A DNA stretch of 56,267 nt from Actinomycetes bacterium (GTDB lineage Bacteria > Actinomycetota > Acidimicrobiia > Acidimicrobiales > JAJYXR01), in contig JAJYXW010000029.1 of NCBI GenBank assembly GCA_021801525.1, positions 1-56,267 of the forward strand, written 5' to 3'. The notes beneath the pieces were generated by a model that saw only the letters and a list, made by a program, of their open reading frames with translations, had not been told where the DNA came from and searched no databases. A program made the translations under genes and the position numbers. Shown here piece by piece: positions 17,871 through 28,019 of this stretch (the stretch's first letter is position 1; each line of letters starts with the position of its first letter).

Positions 17871-18865
17871 TGAACGTCGCAAACGTCCTCTCCCTTCCCC
17901 TTGTCGACCAAGATCTTGCGCGCCTTGAGCCACTTTTGCGCGAATCGGTCCAATGCGGAGACCCATTCCTCGACGAAGTGGTGACCCACCTGATCTCGGC
18001 AGGAGGAAAGCGCCTCCGTCCCAGCCTGGCGCTGGCCGCCGCCACTGCGGGCGACAGGCCGGCCGAATACGACGACCTCCGGGGAGCAGTAGCCGTCGAA
18101 CTGGTCCACCTGGCGTCGCTCTATCACGACGACGTGATGGACGAGGCGACGATCAGGCGCAACGTGGACAGCGTGAACGCCCGGTGGGGGAACCTGGTCG
18201 CAATAGTCGCAGGCGACTTCCTGCTCGCGCGCTCGGCGGAGATAGCGGCGTCGCTCGGAACGGAGATCGCCGGCCTGCTCGCCAGCACCCTCGGGCAGCT
18301 CTGCCAGGGGCAGATCGCCGAGGTGCAGTCCGCGTACCAAGTCGAGCGCACCGAGGAGCAGTACTTCGACGCGATCGCTGGCAAGACGGCCGCCCTCATG
18401 GCGACGTCGTGCCGGATCGGAGCGCTGACCGCAAGGCTAGGGCGCGACCAGGTAGAAGCCCTCACGACCTTCGGTCGCTCCTTCGGCATGGTCTTCCAGA
18501 TCCGTGACGACGTGCTCGACGTGGTGGGCACCGAGGAGGAGCTCGGAAAGCCGGCCGGCCAGGACCTGGCCGAAGGCATCTACACGCTGCCCGTCCTCGC
18601 CGCCATGGCCGACCCGGCCGCCGGACCCGAGCTGCGCGATCTGCTCGGCTCCCCCCTTGCCCAACCCGAGCGTGACAAGGCGCGTGCCATAGTCGCCACA
18701 TCGGGAGGCATAGCCAGAGCGCTGGAGCGGGCGGGCCTGTACGCCGCCGAGGCTGCCGAGGCTGCCGAGGCTGCTGCTGCGCCAAGATTGGCGAGGGCAC
18801 TCGGCAATCTCGCTCACGCCATGCTCGAGGGCATAGCGGGGGATCGCTCGGGACGGCGGGCATGA
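17867..18865 (+). CDS. All-trans polyprenyl diphosphate synthase
   Basis: A 332-residue isoprenyl diphosphate synthase of the IspB/HepT type, condensing isopentenyl diphosphate onto an allylic primer to make long chains, most likely for menaquinone. Conserved regions are GGKRLRP (46-52), the first Asp-rich motif DDVMD (88-92) and the second motif QIRDDVLD near 211-218. Bulky residues before the first motif (LASLY) fit a long-chain product but do not fix its length. Near the C-terminus a 9-bp array (18746-18772) adds repeated Ala-Glu-Ala. The stop overlaps the mutase start by ATGA. The assignment to the family is firm; the chain length is open. Confidence 0.92.
   Translation: MVNVANVLSLPLVDQDLARLEPLLRESVQCGDPFLDEVVTHLISAGGKRLRPSLALAAATAGDRPAEYDDLRGAVAVELVHLASLYHDDVMDEATIRRNVDSVNARWGNLVAIVAGDFLLARSAEIAASLGTEIAGLLASTLGQLCQGQIAEVQSAYQVERTEEQYFDAIAGKTAALMATSCRIGALTARLGRDQVEALTTFGRSFGMVFQIRDDVLDVVGTEEELGKPAGQDLAEGIYTLPVLAAMADPAAGPELRDLLGSPLAQPERDKARAIVATSGGIARALERAGLYAAEAAEAAEAAAAPRLARALGNLAHAMLEGIAGDRSGRRA
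18746..18772. repeat. 9-bp x 3 tandem array in polyprenyl synthase gene
   Basis: Three exact GCCGAGGCT units encoding Ala-Glu-Ala repeats just before the last helix. Confidence 0.8.
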
Positions 18866-20475
18866 CCACCGAGGACCGCCCACAAGGCTCCAGCGAGAGC
18901 AACGCCCGGCGCACCGACTCCGGCATCGAGGTACGCCCCGTCTACACTCCCGCAGACGCTTCGGGGTGGGACGCGGAGACGAAGCTCGGCATGCCCGGCA
19001 AACCGCCTTACACCCGGGGCATCTACCCGACGATGTACCGAGGCCGCCCCTGGACCATGCGGCAGTACGCGGGCTTCGGGACTGCCGAAGCCACCAACGA
19101 GCGCTTCAAGTTCCTCCTCGAGGCGGGCCAGACGGGGTTGTCGTGCGCCTTCGACCTACCCACCCAGATGGGCTTCGACTCCGACCACCCCCGGGCGGAA
19201 GGCGAGGTAGGCAAGGTCGGCGTAGCCATCGACTCGCTGGCCGACATGCGCCTGCTGCTCGCAGGCCTGCCGCTCGACAAGGTGACGACGTCGATGACGA
19301 TAAATGCCACCGCTGCGATCCTCCTCCTCCTCTACGAGCTCGTCGCCGAGGAGAACGGAGTGGCGCCGGAGGTGCTCGGCGGCACGATCCAGAACGACAT
19401 CCTGAAGGAGTACGTGGCACGGGGCACCTACGTCTACCCCCCGCGGGCGTCGATGCGCCTCGTCACGGACACCTTCGCCTACTGCGCGGATCGCCTGCCC
19501 AGCTGGAACACGATCTCCATATCCGGTTACCACATCCGCGAGGCCGGCTCGACGGCAGTGCAGGAGATCGCCTTCACGCTGGCCAATGCCATCGCATACG
19601 TGCAAGCAGCCATCGACGCCGGGCTCGACGTGGACAGCTTCGCACCGCGCCTGTCGTTCTTCTGGAACGCCCACAACAATCTATTCGAGGAGGTGGCGAA
19701 GTTCAGGGCCGCCAGGAGAATGTGGTACCGCCTGATGGACGAGCGCTTCGCAGCGAGAGACGAGCGCTCCAAGCTGCTGCGCTTCCACACCCAGACTGGC
19801 GGCTCCACGCTCACGGCCCAGCAGCCCGAGAACAACATCGTCCGAGTCACCCTCCAGGCGTTGGCCGCGGTCCTGGGCGGCACCCAGAGCCTCCACACGA
19901 ACGGCTTCGACGAGGCGCTGGGACTGCCGACGGCAAAGGCCGCGAAGACTGCGCTCCGGACCCAGCAGGTCATCGCCCACGAGTCGGGTGTGGTCGACAC
20001 CGCGGACCCCCTCGGAGGGTCATGGTTCGTCGAGTCGCTGACCGACGAGGTGGAGAGAGCGGCGTGGGCCTACATCGAGCGCATAGACAAGTCAGGCGGC
20101 GCCGTAGCTGCGATCGAGGCGGGCTTCATGCAGGCGGAGATCGAGCAGGCTGCATATGCGTACGCGAAGGCGGTGGACGACGGCGAGAAGCTGATCGTCG
20201 GGATGAACCGCTTCGTCGAGGAAGATGGTGGGGCAACCGAGGTGTTCCCTATCGACCCGGCGCTCCAGAAGGCCCAGATGGAGCGCACCAGGAAGGTCCG
20301 CGCAGCGCGCGACCAGGCCGCCGTCGAGGCTGCACTGGCCGACGTCGAGGCTGCCGCACGGGGAACGCAGAACCTCCTCGTCCCGATGCGCGCCGCCCTT
20401 GCAGCGATGGCGACACTGGGGGAGGTGTCCGACGCGCTCCGGAACGTCTTCGGCGTCTACCAGCCAGGGCGCTGA
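18862..20475 (+). CDS. Methylmalonyl-CoA mutase family, stand-alone catalytic subunit
   Basis: A 537-residue TIM-barrel subunit of the B12-dependent acyl-CoA mutases. It has the substrate-channel motif [19 protein letters not shown] (from ~56), [15 protein letters not shown] and [10 protein letters not shown]. Tyr59 and Arg199 occupy the positions that bind the methylmalonyl carboxylate in true MCM (from memory of Propionibacterium MCM); isobutyryl-CoA mutases differ there, which favours methylmalonyl-CoA or a similar dicarboxylyl substrate. The C-terminal cobalamin-binding domain (DxHxxG) is absent, so a separate small subunit must exist elsewhere. ATG 18862 overlaps the upstream stop (ATGA). 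An acyl-CoA carboxylase chain and biotin ligase close by suggest a propionyl-CoA/methylmalonyl-CoA link. Confidence 0.9.
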   Translation: MTTEDRPQGSSESNARRTDSGIEVRPVYTPADASGWDAETKLGMPGKPPYTRGIYPTMYRGRPWTMRQYAGFGTAEATNERFKFLLEAGQTGLSCAFDLPTQMGFDSDHPRAEGEVGKVGVAIDSLADMRLLLAGLPLDKVTTSMTINATAAILLLLYELVAEENGVAPEVLGGTIQNDILKEYVARGTYVYPPRASMRLVTDTFAYCADRLPSWNTISISGYHIREAGSTAVQEIAFTLANAIAYVQAAIDAGLDVDSFAPRLSFFWNAHNNLFEEVAKFRAARRMWYRLMDERFAARDERSKLLRFHTQTGGSTLTAQQPENNIVRVTLQALAAVLGGTQSLHTNGFDEALGLPTAKAAKTALRTQQVIAHESGVVDTADPLGGSWFVESLTDEVERAAWAYIERIDKSGGAVAAIEAGFMQAEIEQAAYAYAKAVDDGEKLIVGMNRFVEEDGGATEVFPIDPALQKAQMERTRKVRAARDQAAVEAALADVEAAARGTQNLLVPMRAALAAMATLGEVSDALRNVFGVYQPGR

Positions 20476-20531
20476 AGACGGCGCCGCTCCCGCACGCCCC
20501 TCCCGCACGCCGCTCCCCGACCGTTCCCACA

Positions 20532-20550
20532 GGCCGATCGCGTGTCGGCC
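20532..20550. terminator. Hairpin between convergent genes
   Basis: GGCCGA (20532-20537) and TCGGCC (20545-20550) form a 6-bp stem with a 7-nt loop, between the convergent mutase and amidohydrolase genes. There is no T-run, so this is only a candidate. Confidence 0.35.
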
Positions 20551-20571
20551 AGCCGGGGATGCCAACCGGTT

Positions 20572-21807
20572 TCAGCCAGGCAGCGGAGCCGGGCCCCCGG
20601 CCAGCAGGCGCGTCCGAAGCGCGGTGTCCGTAGCGGCGTCTATGACCGTCCAAGCCATCGCCAGGGCGCCGTCGTAGAGCGCCTTCGCTGCGGACTCCCC
20701 TACGCAGGCGGCGGTGAAGGCAGGTTGATGGTTCACGGCTCCCCTGGCATCTATCCCGATCAGCGGGTGGATGGACGGTATCGCCAGGGAGACGTTTGCC
20801 ATGTCCGTGGACAGCGTCGGAGGCGGCTCACCCGAGTCGTCCAACTCGTAGCTGCGGCCCAGCGCCTCGGCGTTTCGCCGCCATGCCTCGAGCAGAGGCC
20901 CGTCGCTCAGCATGTGGGAATAGGTCGGGGAGAGCTCCTCCACTTGGAGGGTCGCCCCGGTCGCCAGTGCGCCTGCTTCGAAGCAGCGTTCCACAGCTTT
21001 CCTCACTCGGGAAAGGGATTGGAGCTCCGGCGCCCTCACCATGAAGCTACCCGCTGCTGCTCCCGGCACGACGTTGGGCGCATCGCCTCCGTGGGTGACT
21101 ATCCCGTGCACCTGGTCGCCTGGGTGCAAGTGCTGGCGGAGCAGGCCTATGGCGACCTGGGCCACGACGAGAGCGTCCGCGGCGTTCACACCCTCCCAGG
21201 GCGCGGCGGAGGCATGGGCGCTGCGCCCGCTGTAGCGAACTGCAAGGTGGTCGACGGCCAGGCAGGCCGCAGCGAGGCGATCGACCGGCCAGGGGTGGAC
21301 CATCATCGCTGCGTGGGCTCCGTGGAACCCACCGCGCTCGAGCAGGAGGATCTTCCCGCCGCCTCCCTCCTCTGCCGGCGTGCCGACCACCAGCACTCTC
21401 ACGCCGATGCTCCCGGCCACGCTCGCGAGCGCCATCCCGGCTCCCACCGCCGACGCCGCTATCAGGTTGTGCCCGCAGGCATGGCCTATCCCCGGGAGCG
21501 CGTCGTACTCGGCGCACAGCGCGACGGTGAGGGGGCCGCTCCCCACCTCGGCCCTCAGCGCCGTGTCGAGGCCGCACACGCCTCGTTCGACCGCGAACCC
21601 CGCCGACTCGAGCATCTCGGCCACACGCGCTGCAGCCCGGCGCTCCTCGAAGCACAGCTCCGGCTCACCATGGACAGCCTCGCTCAGCGAGACGAGATCG
21701 TGCATGTCTTCTCGAAGGCGGCGCTCGGCTGCCGCCTTGGCTCCGGCAGCTCCCGCGGTTCCGGCCGCTCCGGTGCCTCCGGCGGGCGCTGCCGAAGCAG
21801 TGCTCAT
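20572..21807 (-). CDS. M20-family amidohydrolase (AbgB / PM20D2-like)
   Basis: A 411-residue zinc amidohydrolase of the M20D subfamily, which hydrolyses N-acyl amino acids or p-aminobenzoyl-glutamate-like amides in the cytoplasm. Metal-site motifs are CGHN (in [10 protein letters not shown]), the catalytic Glu pair in PAEEGGGGK and a His in MMVHPWP. NVVPG and the dimerisation segment follow in usual order. ATG 21807 overlaps the stop of the carboxylase gene (ATGA), so the two are coupled. The N-terminal ~25 residues are low-complexity Ala/Gly. Substrate cannot be read from sequence; coupling to an acyl-CoA carboxylase may point to acyl-amino-acid or acyl-CoA catabolism. Confidence 0.85.
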   Translation of the reverse strand: MSTASAAPAGGTGAAGTAGAAGAKAAAERRLREDMHDLVSLSEAVHGEPELCFEERRAAARVAEMLESAGFAVERGVCGLDTALRAEVGSGPLTVALCAEYDALPGIGHACGHNLIAASAVGAGMALASVAGSIGVRVLVVGTPAEEGGGGKILLLERGGFHGAHAAMMVHPWPVDRLAAACLAVDHLAVRYSGRSAHASAAPWEGVNAADALVVAQVAIGLLRQHLHPGDQVHGIVTHGGDAPNVVPGAAAGSFMVRAPELQSLSRVRKAVERCFEAGALATGATLQVEELSPTYSHMLSDGPLLEAWRRNAEALGRSYELDDSGEPPPTLSTDMANVSLAIPSIHPLIGIDARGAVNHQPAFTAACVGESAAKALYDGALAMAWTVIDAATDTALRTRLLAGGPAPLPG

Positions 21808-23612
21808 TCGATAACGGCCACCACGTCGCCGGTGCCAACCGACTCGCCCGCGGAGACCCTGACCTCCTTCACGACGCCGGACTTCTCGGCGGCAATGGCG
21901 TTCTCCATCTTCATCGCCTCGAGGATGCAGACGCTCTGGCCTACTTCCACGCTGTCGCCCACCTCGACCAGAACTTTCACTACGGTTCCCTGCATGGGGA
22001 CGACCACAGTCCCTGATCCGCTGCCCGTGGCAACCGGCCGCGGGTGGGCAACAGGGCCGGTACCGCGCCTGGCAGAGGAATGCCCCGCCGGGCCTCCTGC
22101 CCGCAGCGCCGGGCCTGCGGCCTGCTGGTCTACGGGCACCCACAGCTTCACCTCGTAACGCCGACCGGCGACCTCTGCGGTCACCTCGCGGAGCACTTTC
22201 TCCGAGCTCGTGCCCACCTCGTCCGCCATGAGATCCGCGCTGGAGCCCGAGCTGGCGGCAGAGACGCCTGAGAGGTCCAGGCGATCCTCCACCCAGCGAG
22301 TCGAGTGGCGTGCTGCCACGAAGTCCTCCGCCGACAAGATGGCCACGTCAGCAGGGATCGTCGTGGCCACTCCGTCTATCTCGGTCTCGGAGAGCGCCCG
22401 GAGCATGCGCCGCCGGGCCGACTCTCGGTCCGAGCCCCAGACGACCAGCTTCCCGACCAGGTTGTCGTAGTGCTGGCTGACCGAGTCGCCCGCCTCGTAG
22501 CCAGCATCGAGACGCACGTTCGGCCCGCCGGGGATTCTGAAGCGCGTGAGGCGGCCCGGCGAGGGGAGGAAGCGCCCCCCGGCGGGATCCTCCGCGTTGA
22601 TCCGCACCTCGATTGCGTGCCCCTGGCGGCGCACTTCGTCCTGGGTGAAGCCGAGGGGCTCCCCGGCTGCGATCCTGAGCTGCCACTCTACGAGGTCGAG
22701 CCCGGTGACCATCTCCGTTACCGGGTGCTCCACCTGGAGCCTCGTGTTCATCTCGAGGAAGTAGAACTCGCCGTCCTGGTAGAGCATCTCCACGGTGCCG
22801 GCGTTCACGTACCCGCACGCACGGGCTACCTTCACCGCCGCCTCGCCCATGGCCACCCTCACCTCGTCGGGGAGATCGGGCGCCGGGCTCTCCTCGATCA
22901 GCTTCTGGTGGCGGCGCTGGCAGGAGCAGTCACGCTCGCCGAGCCAGAGCACGTTGCCATGGGTATCGGCCATGACCTGCATCTCGATATGCCTCGGCCA
23001 GTCCAGGTAGCGCTCGAGATAGATCTCCGGCCTGCCGAAGTACGCCTCGGCCTCGCGCCTGGCGGACTCGACAGCGTCTGGAGCCTCAGCCGCGCTGCGC
23101 ACCACCTTCATTCCCCGGCCGCCCCCACCGAAGGCGGCCTTGACCGCGACCGGCCAGCCATGCGCCTCGCCGAAGGCCACCACCTCTTGGGGGTCCTCCA
23201 CCGGCTCGGAGCGTCCGGGCACTCCCTCCACCCCCGCTCGCTGCGCCGCGAGGCGAGAGCTGATCTTATCGCCCATTATCTCGATAGCCTCCGGGGGCGG
23301 GCCGATGAAGGTGACACCGCGTTCGGTGACGGCCCGGGCGAAGTCGGCGTTCTCCGAGAAGAACCCGTAACCCGGGTGAAGCCCGTCGGCGCCGCTGCGC
23401 TCGAGCGCGTCGATGATGGCTGGCGTGTTCAGGTAGCTCTCCGCCGCGCTCGACCCGCCAAGTGCGTAGGCCTCGTCGGCCAGGCGCACGTGGAGGGCGT
23501 CGCGGTCGACATCCGAGTAGACGGCAACCGTAGCAACCCCGAGGTCGCGGCAAGTCCTGATGACCCGGACTGCGATCTCTCCACGGTTGGCAATGAGGAC
23601 TTTGTTCAGCAC
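21804..23612 (-). CDS. Acetyl-/propionyl-CoA carboxylase alpha subunit (biotin carboxylase + BCCP)
   Basis: A 602-residue fused biotin carboxylase and biotin carrier. The BC part begins [20 protein letters not shown], then the ATP-grasp Gly-rich loop ([11 protein letters not shown]), the [11 protein letters not shown] and [14 protein letters not shown] segments and [11 protein letters not shown] low-complexity linker leads to the biotinyl domain with Lys568 in EAMKM. It carboxylates biotin for a separate carboxyltransferase (AccD/PccB-like), which is not in the window. GTG 23612 follows AAAGG with suitable spacing. A divergent biotin ligase gene lies 71 nt away, a sensible pairing because BirA must modify Lys568. 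Acetyl- versus propionyl-CoA use is undecided; the mutase nearby favours propionyl-CoA. Confidence 0.93.
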   Translation of the reverse strand: MLNKVLIANRGEIAVRVIRTCRDLGVATVAVYSDVDRDALHVRLADEAYALGGSSAAESYLNTPAIIDALERSGADGLHPGYGFFSENADFARAVTERGVTFIGPPPEAIEIMGDKISSRLAAQRAGVEGVPGRSEPVEDPQEVVAFGEAHGWPVAVKAAFGGGGRGMKVVRSAAEAPDAVESARREAEAYFGRPEIYLERYLDWPRHIEMQVMADTHGNVLWLGERDCSCQRRHQKLIEESPAPDLPDEVRVAMGEAAVKVARACGYVNAGTVEMLYQDGEFYFLEMNTRLQVEHPVTEMVTGLDLVEWQLRIAAGEPLGFTQDEVRRQGHAIEVRINAEDPAGGRFLPSPGRLTRFRIPGGPNVRLDAGYEAGDSVSQHYDNLVGKLVVWGSDRESARRRMLRALSETEIDGVATTIPADVAILSAEDFVAARHSTRWVEDRLDLSGVSAASSGSSADLMADEVGTSSEKVLREVTAEVAGRRYEVKLWVPVDQQAAGPALRAGGPAGHSSARRGTGPVAHPRPVATGSGSGTVVVPMQGTVVKVLVEVGDSVEVGQSVCILEAMKMENAIAAEKSGVVKEVRVSAGESVGTGDVVAVIE

Positions 23613-23670
23613 GCTCGGCCTTTCACGCTAGGTACGCTCGACCCCGGCGCCAACAGACTGTCACGAGCCG

Positions 23671-23684
23671 TAGGGTTGGTGCCA
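23671..23684 (+). promoter_or_regulatory. TAGGGT -10 box, leaderless start of birA
   Basis: TAGGGT (23671-23676) lies seven bases before ATG 23684, with no ribosome binding site. The opposite-strand carboxylase gene starts 71 nt away, so this is a shared divergent region. Confidence 0.5.
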
Positions 23685-24652
23685 TGCCTCTGCCAGGAGC
23701 GCCCTCGGAGCCGACCGAGCTCGCTGGTCCCTCCGGCACGCGCTTTCGCCGGGTCACGTGGTTCAGGGAAATCGACTCTACCAACCGCCACCTGCTCGAC
23801 CTCGCCCGCGCAGGCGCCGCCGAGGGTGCGGTCGCCGTAGCCGACTACCAGAGCGCGGGCCGCGGAAGGCTCGGCCGGCGCTGGGAAGCGCCCCCCGGCG
23901 AGAACCTGCTCGCGTCGGTGCTGCTAGTGCCCGAGCTCGAGCCCGAGGAGCTGCACCTCGCCACCGCGGTCGTGGCGCTCTCCGCAGCCTCGGCCTGCCG
24001 GCGGGTGGCGGGTGTGAAGCCGGGGCTCAAGTGGCCCAACGACCTGGTGGTCGGGGAGCGCAAGCTTGCAGGCGTGCTCGCGGAGTCCCTGGAGCGGCCC
24101 GGAGGGCGAGCAGTAGTGGTCGGCATCGGGATGAACGTCGGCTGGGCGCCTCCGGGCGACGAGGCCCCGGGGCAGGTGGATCTGCCCGCCGGCCTGCCCT
24201 CTGATCTGCCCGCCAGTCTGCCCGCCAGTCTGCCCGCGACATCGCTGGCCATCGAGTGCGGGCACGCAGTGGACCGCTTCGAACTGCTCGGCGCCATGCT
24301 CGAGGACCTCGACACACGCCTCGGGCTCCTGGCCACTCGCGACGGGAGGATCGGCCAGGCCCGCGAGTACCGTTCCGCTTGCACGACGCTCGGGAAAAGG
24401 GTGCGCGTCCTGACGGGAGCGCAGAGCCCACGGGACGGTGGCGGTGGCGGTGGCGGTGGCGGTGGCGGTGCCGGTGCCGGTGGCGGTGGCGGTGGCGGTG
24501 GCGGTGGCGGTGGCGGTGGCGGTGGGCAGCTGCAGCACGATCCGGTGGAAGGTGAAGCCGTGGACGTGACCGTCGAGGGACATCTCCTCGTCCGGACCTC
24601 GTGCTGCCTCGAGACAATCGCTGCAGGCGACGTAGTCCACCTTCGAACCTGA
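23684..24652 (+). CDS. birA: Biotin--[acetyl-CoA-carboxylase] ligase
   Basis: A 322-residue class I (no DNA-binding domain) biotin protein ligase that makes biotinyl-AMP and transfers it to the carrier lysine of the divergent carboxylase. Conserved parts are DSTN (31-34), the adenylate loop GRGRLGRRW (59-67), KWPND (116-120) and the catalytic Lys in GERKLAG, then VGIGMNV. Two unusual insertions are present: a 12-bp array giving repeated Leu-Pro-Ala-Ser (about 167-186), and a run of about thirty Gly/Ala residues (about 252-281) encoded by (GGTGGC)n inside the C-terminal SH3-like domain. Without them the length matches the family. Function should be retained because the C-terminal domain resumes in register. 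Confidence 0.93.
   Translation: MPLPGAPSEPTELAGPSGTRFRRVTWFREIDSTNRHLLDLARAGAAEGAVAVADYQSAGRGRLGRRWEAPPGENLLASVLLVPELEPEELHLATAVVALSAASACRRVAGVKPGLKWPNDLVVGERKLAGVLAESLERPGGRAVVVGIGMNVGWAPPGDEAPGQVDLPAGLPSDLPASLPASLPATSLAIECGHAVDRFELLGAMLEDLDTRLGLLATRDGRIGQAREYRSACTTLGKRVRVLTGAQSPRDGGGGGGGGGGGAGAGGGGGGGGGGGGGGGGQLQHDPVEGEAVDVTVEGHLLVRTSCCLETIAAGDVVHLRT
24182..24241. repeat. 12-bp x 5 tandem array in birA
   Basis: Five units of CTGCCCGCCAGT type; the third and fourth are identical. They encode Leu-Pro-Ala-Ser repeats in a loop of biotin ligase. Confidence 0.85.
24436..24525. repeat. Hexanucleotide (CGGTGG)n microsatellite in birA
   Basis: About fifteen hexamer units, interrupted by two GGTGCC variants, encode a Gly/Ala run. 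Copy number changes would stay in frame. Confidence 0.9.
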
Positions 24653-24702
24653 TTGTGGGGTGCGCCGGGGAAGCTCGGGACGGGGTGGCGGCGCGCCCCG
24701 TC

Positions 24703-24717
24703 TACGATGGCCTGCCG
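24703..24717 (+). promoter_or_regulatory. TACGAT -10 box, leaderless start of rfbB-like gene
   Basis: TACGAT (24703-24708) precedes GTG 24717 by eight bases. It would start the sugar-nucleotide operon independently of birA, whose stop is only 64 nt upstream. Confidence 0.45.
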
Positions 24718-25718
24718 TGCGATTGATGGTCACCGGCGGGGCCGGCTTCATCGGCTCCAACTTCGTCCACTACTGGCTGGACAAGCACCCCGGCGATGCC
24801 GTGGTCGTCTACGACGCGCTCACCTACGCGGGTAACCGCCCGAACCTCGAAGCTGTCGAGGACAGGATCAGCTTCGTCCAAGGCGACGTGTGCGACCTGG
24901 AGCTCGCTCTTCGCACCATGGAGGACCACGAGGTGGACACCGTCGTCCACTTCGCGGCAGAGTCGCACAACTCCCTGGCCGTGCTCGACCCGGGAAGGTT
25001 CTTCCGCTCCAACGTGCTCGGCACGCAGACGATGCTCGAGGCCTCCAGGCGTACCGGGGTGGCGCGCTTCCACCACATATCCACCTGCGAGGTCTACGGC
25101 GACCTCCCGCTCGAAGGCGGCGAGGCCTTCACCGAGGAAAGCCCTTACCGGCCGCGCACTCCCTACAACGCGTCCAAGGCGGGAGCCGACCACGCTGTCA
25201 GGGCCTATTCGGAGACCTTCGGCCTGCCCGTGACCATCACCAACTGCTCCAACAACTACGGACCGTTCCAGTTCCCCGAGAAGCTCGTACCACTCTTCAC
25301 CGCCAACGCCCTCGACGACCGCCCTCTCCCGATGTACGCATCGACGGGCAACAAGCGCGAGTGGCTTCATGTGGTCGACCACTGCCGGGCGATAGAGGCC
25401 GTGCTCGAGCGGGGCCGGCCGGGCGAGACCTACCACGTCGGCAGCGGCGTGGAGGCGAGCATCGAGGAGATAGCCGACAAGGTGCTCGAGGTCCTGGAGA
25501 AGCCATCTTCGCTCAAGACCATCGTCCCCGACCGACCTGGCCACGACCGCAGGTACCTTCTCGACTGCTCCAAGCTCCGCCGCGAGCTCGGCTGGGAGCC
25601 CACGGTGGACTTCGAGGACGGCCTTTCGGCGACGGTCAAGTGGTACGCGACGCACCGCTCGTGGTGGGAGCCCCTTCGCGCGAGAGCGCCCGTCTCCGAG
25701 GCATCCTGGTCCGGATGA
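24717..25718 (+). CDS. rfbB: dTDP-glucose 4,6-dehydratase-like SDR (Asp-to-Cys variant)
   Basis: A 333-residue extended short-chain dehydrogenase, expected to convert dTDP-glucose to the 4-keto-6-deoxy sugar using bound NAD. It has the NAD loop GGAGFIGS (7-14), HFAAESHN, the catalytic Tyr150-x3-Lys154 (YNASK) and CSNNYGPFQFPEKLVPL typical of RmlB. The usual catalytic STDEVYG reads STCEVYG: the Asp that donates a proton in RmlB is Cys, while the following Glu is kept. I recall related actinobacterial and archaeal proteins with the same Cys. GTG 24717 (VRLMVTGG) is the family start. It heads an operon with rfbD-like, ugd and uxs-like genes. Assignment is strong for the subfamily, less so for the exact reaction. 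Confidence 0.82.
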   Translation: MRLMVTGGAGFIGSNFVHYWLDKHPGDAVVVYDALTYAGNRPNLEAVEDRISFVQGDVCDLELALRTMEDHEVDTVVHFAAESHNSLAVLDPGRFFRSNVLGTQTMLEASRRTGVARFHHISTCEVYGDLPLEGGEAFTEESPYRPRTPYNASKAGADHAVRAYSETFGLPVTITNCSNNYGPFQFPEKLVPLFTANALDDRPLPMYASTGNKREWLHVVDHCRAIEAVLERGRPGETYHVGSGVEASIEEIADKVLEVLEKPSSLKTIVPDRPGHDRRYLLDCSKLRRELGWEPTVDFEDGLSATVKWYATHRSWWEPLRARAPVSEASWSG

Positions 25719-25728
25719 CACTCCACCG

Positions 25729-26655
25729 ATGACTCAACTCAGGGTGCTGGTGACGGGGGCCGGAGGCCAGCTCGGGCGCGACCTCGTGGACGCGCTCTCG
25801 GGCGAGGTCCCCGCCGGCGGGCTCGCAGGCGACCCCTCGACCGGAAGGCTCGGCGCCCGCCCTCCCTGCGACGTCCTGGCCGCGACGCACAGCGATCTCG
25901 ACGTCTCCGACAGGACCGCTGTGCTCAGCCTCGTCGAGGCCTTCCGGCCGGACGTGGTGCTGCACGCGGGAGCCTGGACTGCCGTGGACGCCTGCGAAGG
26001 GGATCCAAGGCGTGCTTTCGCCGTCAACGCGATCGGTACCCGCAACGTGGCCGAAGGCGTGAGCCGCTTCGGTGGCCACCTCGTCTACATATCGACCGAC
26101 TACGTGTTCGACGGCACATCGGACCGACCCTACGTCGAGTGGGACCGGCCCAACCCGATATCCGTCTACGGCCGTTCCAAGCACGCCGGGGAACTCGAGT
26201 GTGCTCCGGCCTCGACCATCGTGCGAACGTCGTGGGTATGCGGAGCCCACGGCTCGAACATGGTCAAGACCGTGCTCCGGCTATCGGCCGCTCCAGGGCC
26301 CCTGCGCTTCGTGGACGACCAGCGCGGCTGCCCCACGTTCACGGCGGACCTGGCAGGGGCTCTCACCCTCCTGGCCACCGAGCGCCTCCCGGGCATCTAC
26401 CACGTCACCAACCAGGGGGCGACGACCTGGTTCGACCTCGCCAGAGCCGTCCTGGCGGCCACAGGACAGGATCCCGGGCGCGTCGAGGCGATATCGACTG
26501 CCGACCTCGTTCCTGCCCGCCCCGCCGCCCGGCCGGCGAGCTCCGTGCTCGACAACATGGCCATGCGGGCCACAGGCCTCGCGCTCCTGCCCGACTGGCA
26601 CGACGCTCTGGAGAGGCTCGTGAAGACCATCACCACGGAGAACCAGCCGGCATGA
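25729..26655 (+). CDS. rfbD: dTDP-4-dehydrorhamnose reductase
   Basis: A 308-residue SDR that reduces dTDP-4-keto-L-rhamnose to dTDP-L-rhamnose with NAD(P)H. It has the nucleotide loop TGAGGQLGRDLV, HAGAWTAVDACE, the catalytic STDYVFDG and YGRSK motifs, and the RmlD-type RTSWVCG and DDQRGCPTFTADLA segments. It lies 10 nt after the dehydratase and overlaps the next gene by ATGA. The pathway also needs RmlA and the 3,5-epimerase RmlC; no rmlC is visible here, and RmlA activity could come from the pyrophosphorylase at 31773. L-rhamnose is probably used by the WbbL-like transferase downstream. Confidence 0.93.
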   Translation: MTQLRVLVTGAGGQLGRDLVDALSGEVPAGGLAGDPSTGRLGARPPCDVLAATHSDLDVSDRTAVLSLVEAFRPDVVLHAGAWTAVDACEGDPRRAFAVNAIGTRNVAEGVSRFGGHLVYISTDYVFDGTSDRPYVEWDRPNPISVYGRSKHAGELECAPASTIVRTSWVCGAHGSNMVKTVLRLSAAPGPLRFVDDQRGCPTFTADLAGALTLLATERLPGIYHVTNQGATTWFDLARAVLAATGQDPGRVEAISTADLVPARPAARPASSVLDNMAMRATGLALLPDWHDALERLVKTITTENQPA

Positions 26656-28019
26656 GCCCGCGCCACGCCCGATCCCGAGCCGCCACCGCCACCGGTACCG
26701 AGGCCGGCGAGCTGCCCGCCCGGTCGGCACGGCGCAGTGCCAAGGTCGGGGTGGTGGGCGCCGGGTACGTTGGGCTCGCGACATCGGTCTCCCTGGCGTA
26801 CCTGGGCCACGAGGTCTGCTGCGGCGACATCGACCGGGCCAAGGTGACCAAGCTCGCCCGAGGCGAGCCGACCATCGTGGAGGAGGGGATCGAGGAGAAG
26901 CTCCGAGAGGGGCTCGCATCCGGGCGGCTCCGCTTCGTCGAGGGCGCCGCCAGGGCCGCGGCGGGGGCTGCCTTCGTGTTCCTCTGCGTGCCAACGCCCC
27001 GACGTGACGACGGCTCCGCGGATACCGCCGCACTCGAGGCTGCCGCGAGCGAGATCGGGCCTCATCTGGAGCACGGAGCGGTAGTGGTCAACAAGTCCAC
27101 GGTCCCCGTAGGTTCGACGCTGCTCGTGGAGCGCATGATCGGGCGGGCCGACGTGAGCGTCGTGTCCAACCCCGAGTTCCTGCGAGAGGGTTCTGCCGTA
27201 TACGACTGCCTGCATCCCGACCGCGTGGTGGTAGGCGCGGACGACCCGGGATCAGCCGCCCGGGTGGGGAGCCTCTTCGCCGGCACCGGCGCGCCGCTGA
27301 TAGTCACCGACGCCGCGACCGCAGAGACGATCAAGTACGCCTCTAACGCGTTCCTCGCGACCAAGCTCAGCTTCGTGAACTCCGTGGCAAGCCTGTGCGA
27401 GGCGGTCGGCGCCGACGTGCGCGACGTGCTCCTCGGCATGGCGTACGACCGGCGGATCGGCTTCGAGTACCTTCGACCCGGACCTGGATGGGGAGGCTCG
27501 TGCCTGCCGAAGGACACCCGCGCTCTGGTCTACCTGGCAAGGCAGGCAGGCTACGACTTCGAGCTGCTGCATGCAGCCATCGAAGCCAACGACCGCCAGC
27601 TGCACCAGGTCGTGGAGAAGATCCGCGTCGCGGCCGGGGGTGAGCTCTCCGAGCGCGTCGTTGCGGTCTGGGGCCTCACGTTCAAGGCGGGCACCGACGA
27701 CAGGCGGGAGTCTCCGGCGCTGGAGGTGTCCCGGCGCCTCCTCGCCGCAGGAGCCTCGCTCAAGGTGTACGACCCGACGGTGAAGGAGCAGATCCCGGGC
27801 CTGGACGGCTCGGTGGAGATATGCAGGGACGCCTATGGGGCCTGCGGCGGGGCGCATGTCCTCGCAGTCCTGACGGAGTGGGAGGAGCTTCGCTGGCTCG
27901 ACTTCGCCAAGGTGAAGGACCTCCTCGCGTCACCTTGCGTGGTGGACGCCCGCAACCTGCTCGACCCCGCCGCGCTCCGGAGGATGGGTTTCGCCTACAC
28001 AGGCATAGGGCGTCCGTGA
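26652..28019 (+). CDS. ugd: UDP-glucose 6-dehydrogenase
   Basis: A 455-residue enzyme oxidising UDP-glucose to UDP-glucuronate with two NAD. A ~28-residue low-complexity start precedes the NAD fold ([21 protein letters not shown]). It also has [24 protein letters not shown], the catalytic Cys284 in GGSCLPKD and [14 protein letters not shown]. Length is as usual for the family. It overlaps the preceding gene by ATGA and the following UDP-xylose synthase-like gene by GTGA, so UDP-glucuronate is probably passed directly to decarboxylation. Product use is in surface polysaccharide. Confidence 0.95.
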   Translation: MSPRHARSRAATATGTEAGELPARSARRSAKVGVVGAGYVGLATSVSLAYLGHEVCCGDIDRAKVTKLARGEPTIVEEGIEEKLREGLASGRLRFVEGAARAAAGAAFVFLCVPTPRRDDGSADTAALEAAASEIGPHLEHGAVVVNKSTVPVGSTLLVERMIGRADVSVVSNPEFLREGSAVYDCLHPDRVVVGADDPGSAARVGSLFAGTGAPLIVTDAATAETIKYASNAFLATKLSFVNSVASLCEAVGADVRDVLLGMAYDRRIGFEYLRPGPGWGGSCLPKDTRALVYLARQAGYDFELLHAAIEANDRQLHQVVEKIRVAAGGELSERVVAVWGLTFKAGTDDRRESPALEVSRRLLAAGASLKVYDPTVKEQIPGLDGSVEICRDAYGACGGAHVLAVLTEWEELRWLDFAKVKDLLASPCVVDARNLLDPAALRRMGFAYTGIGRP

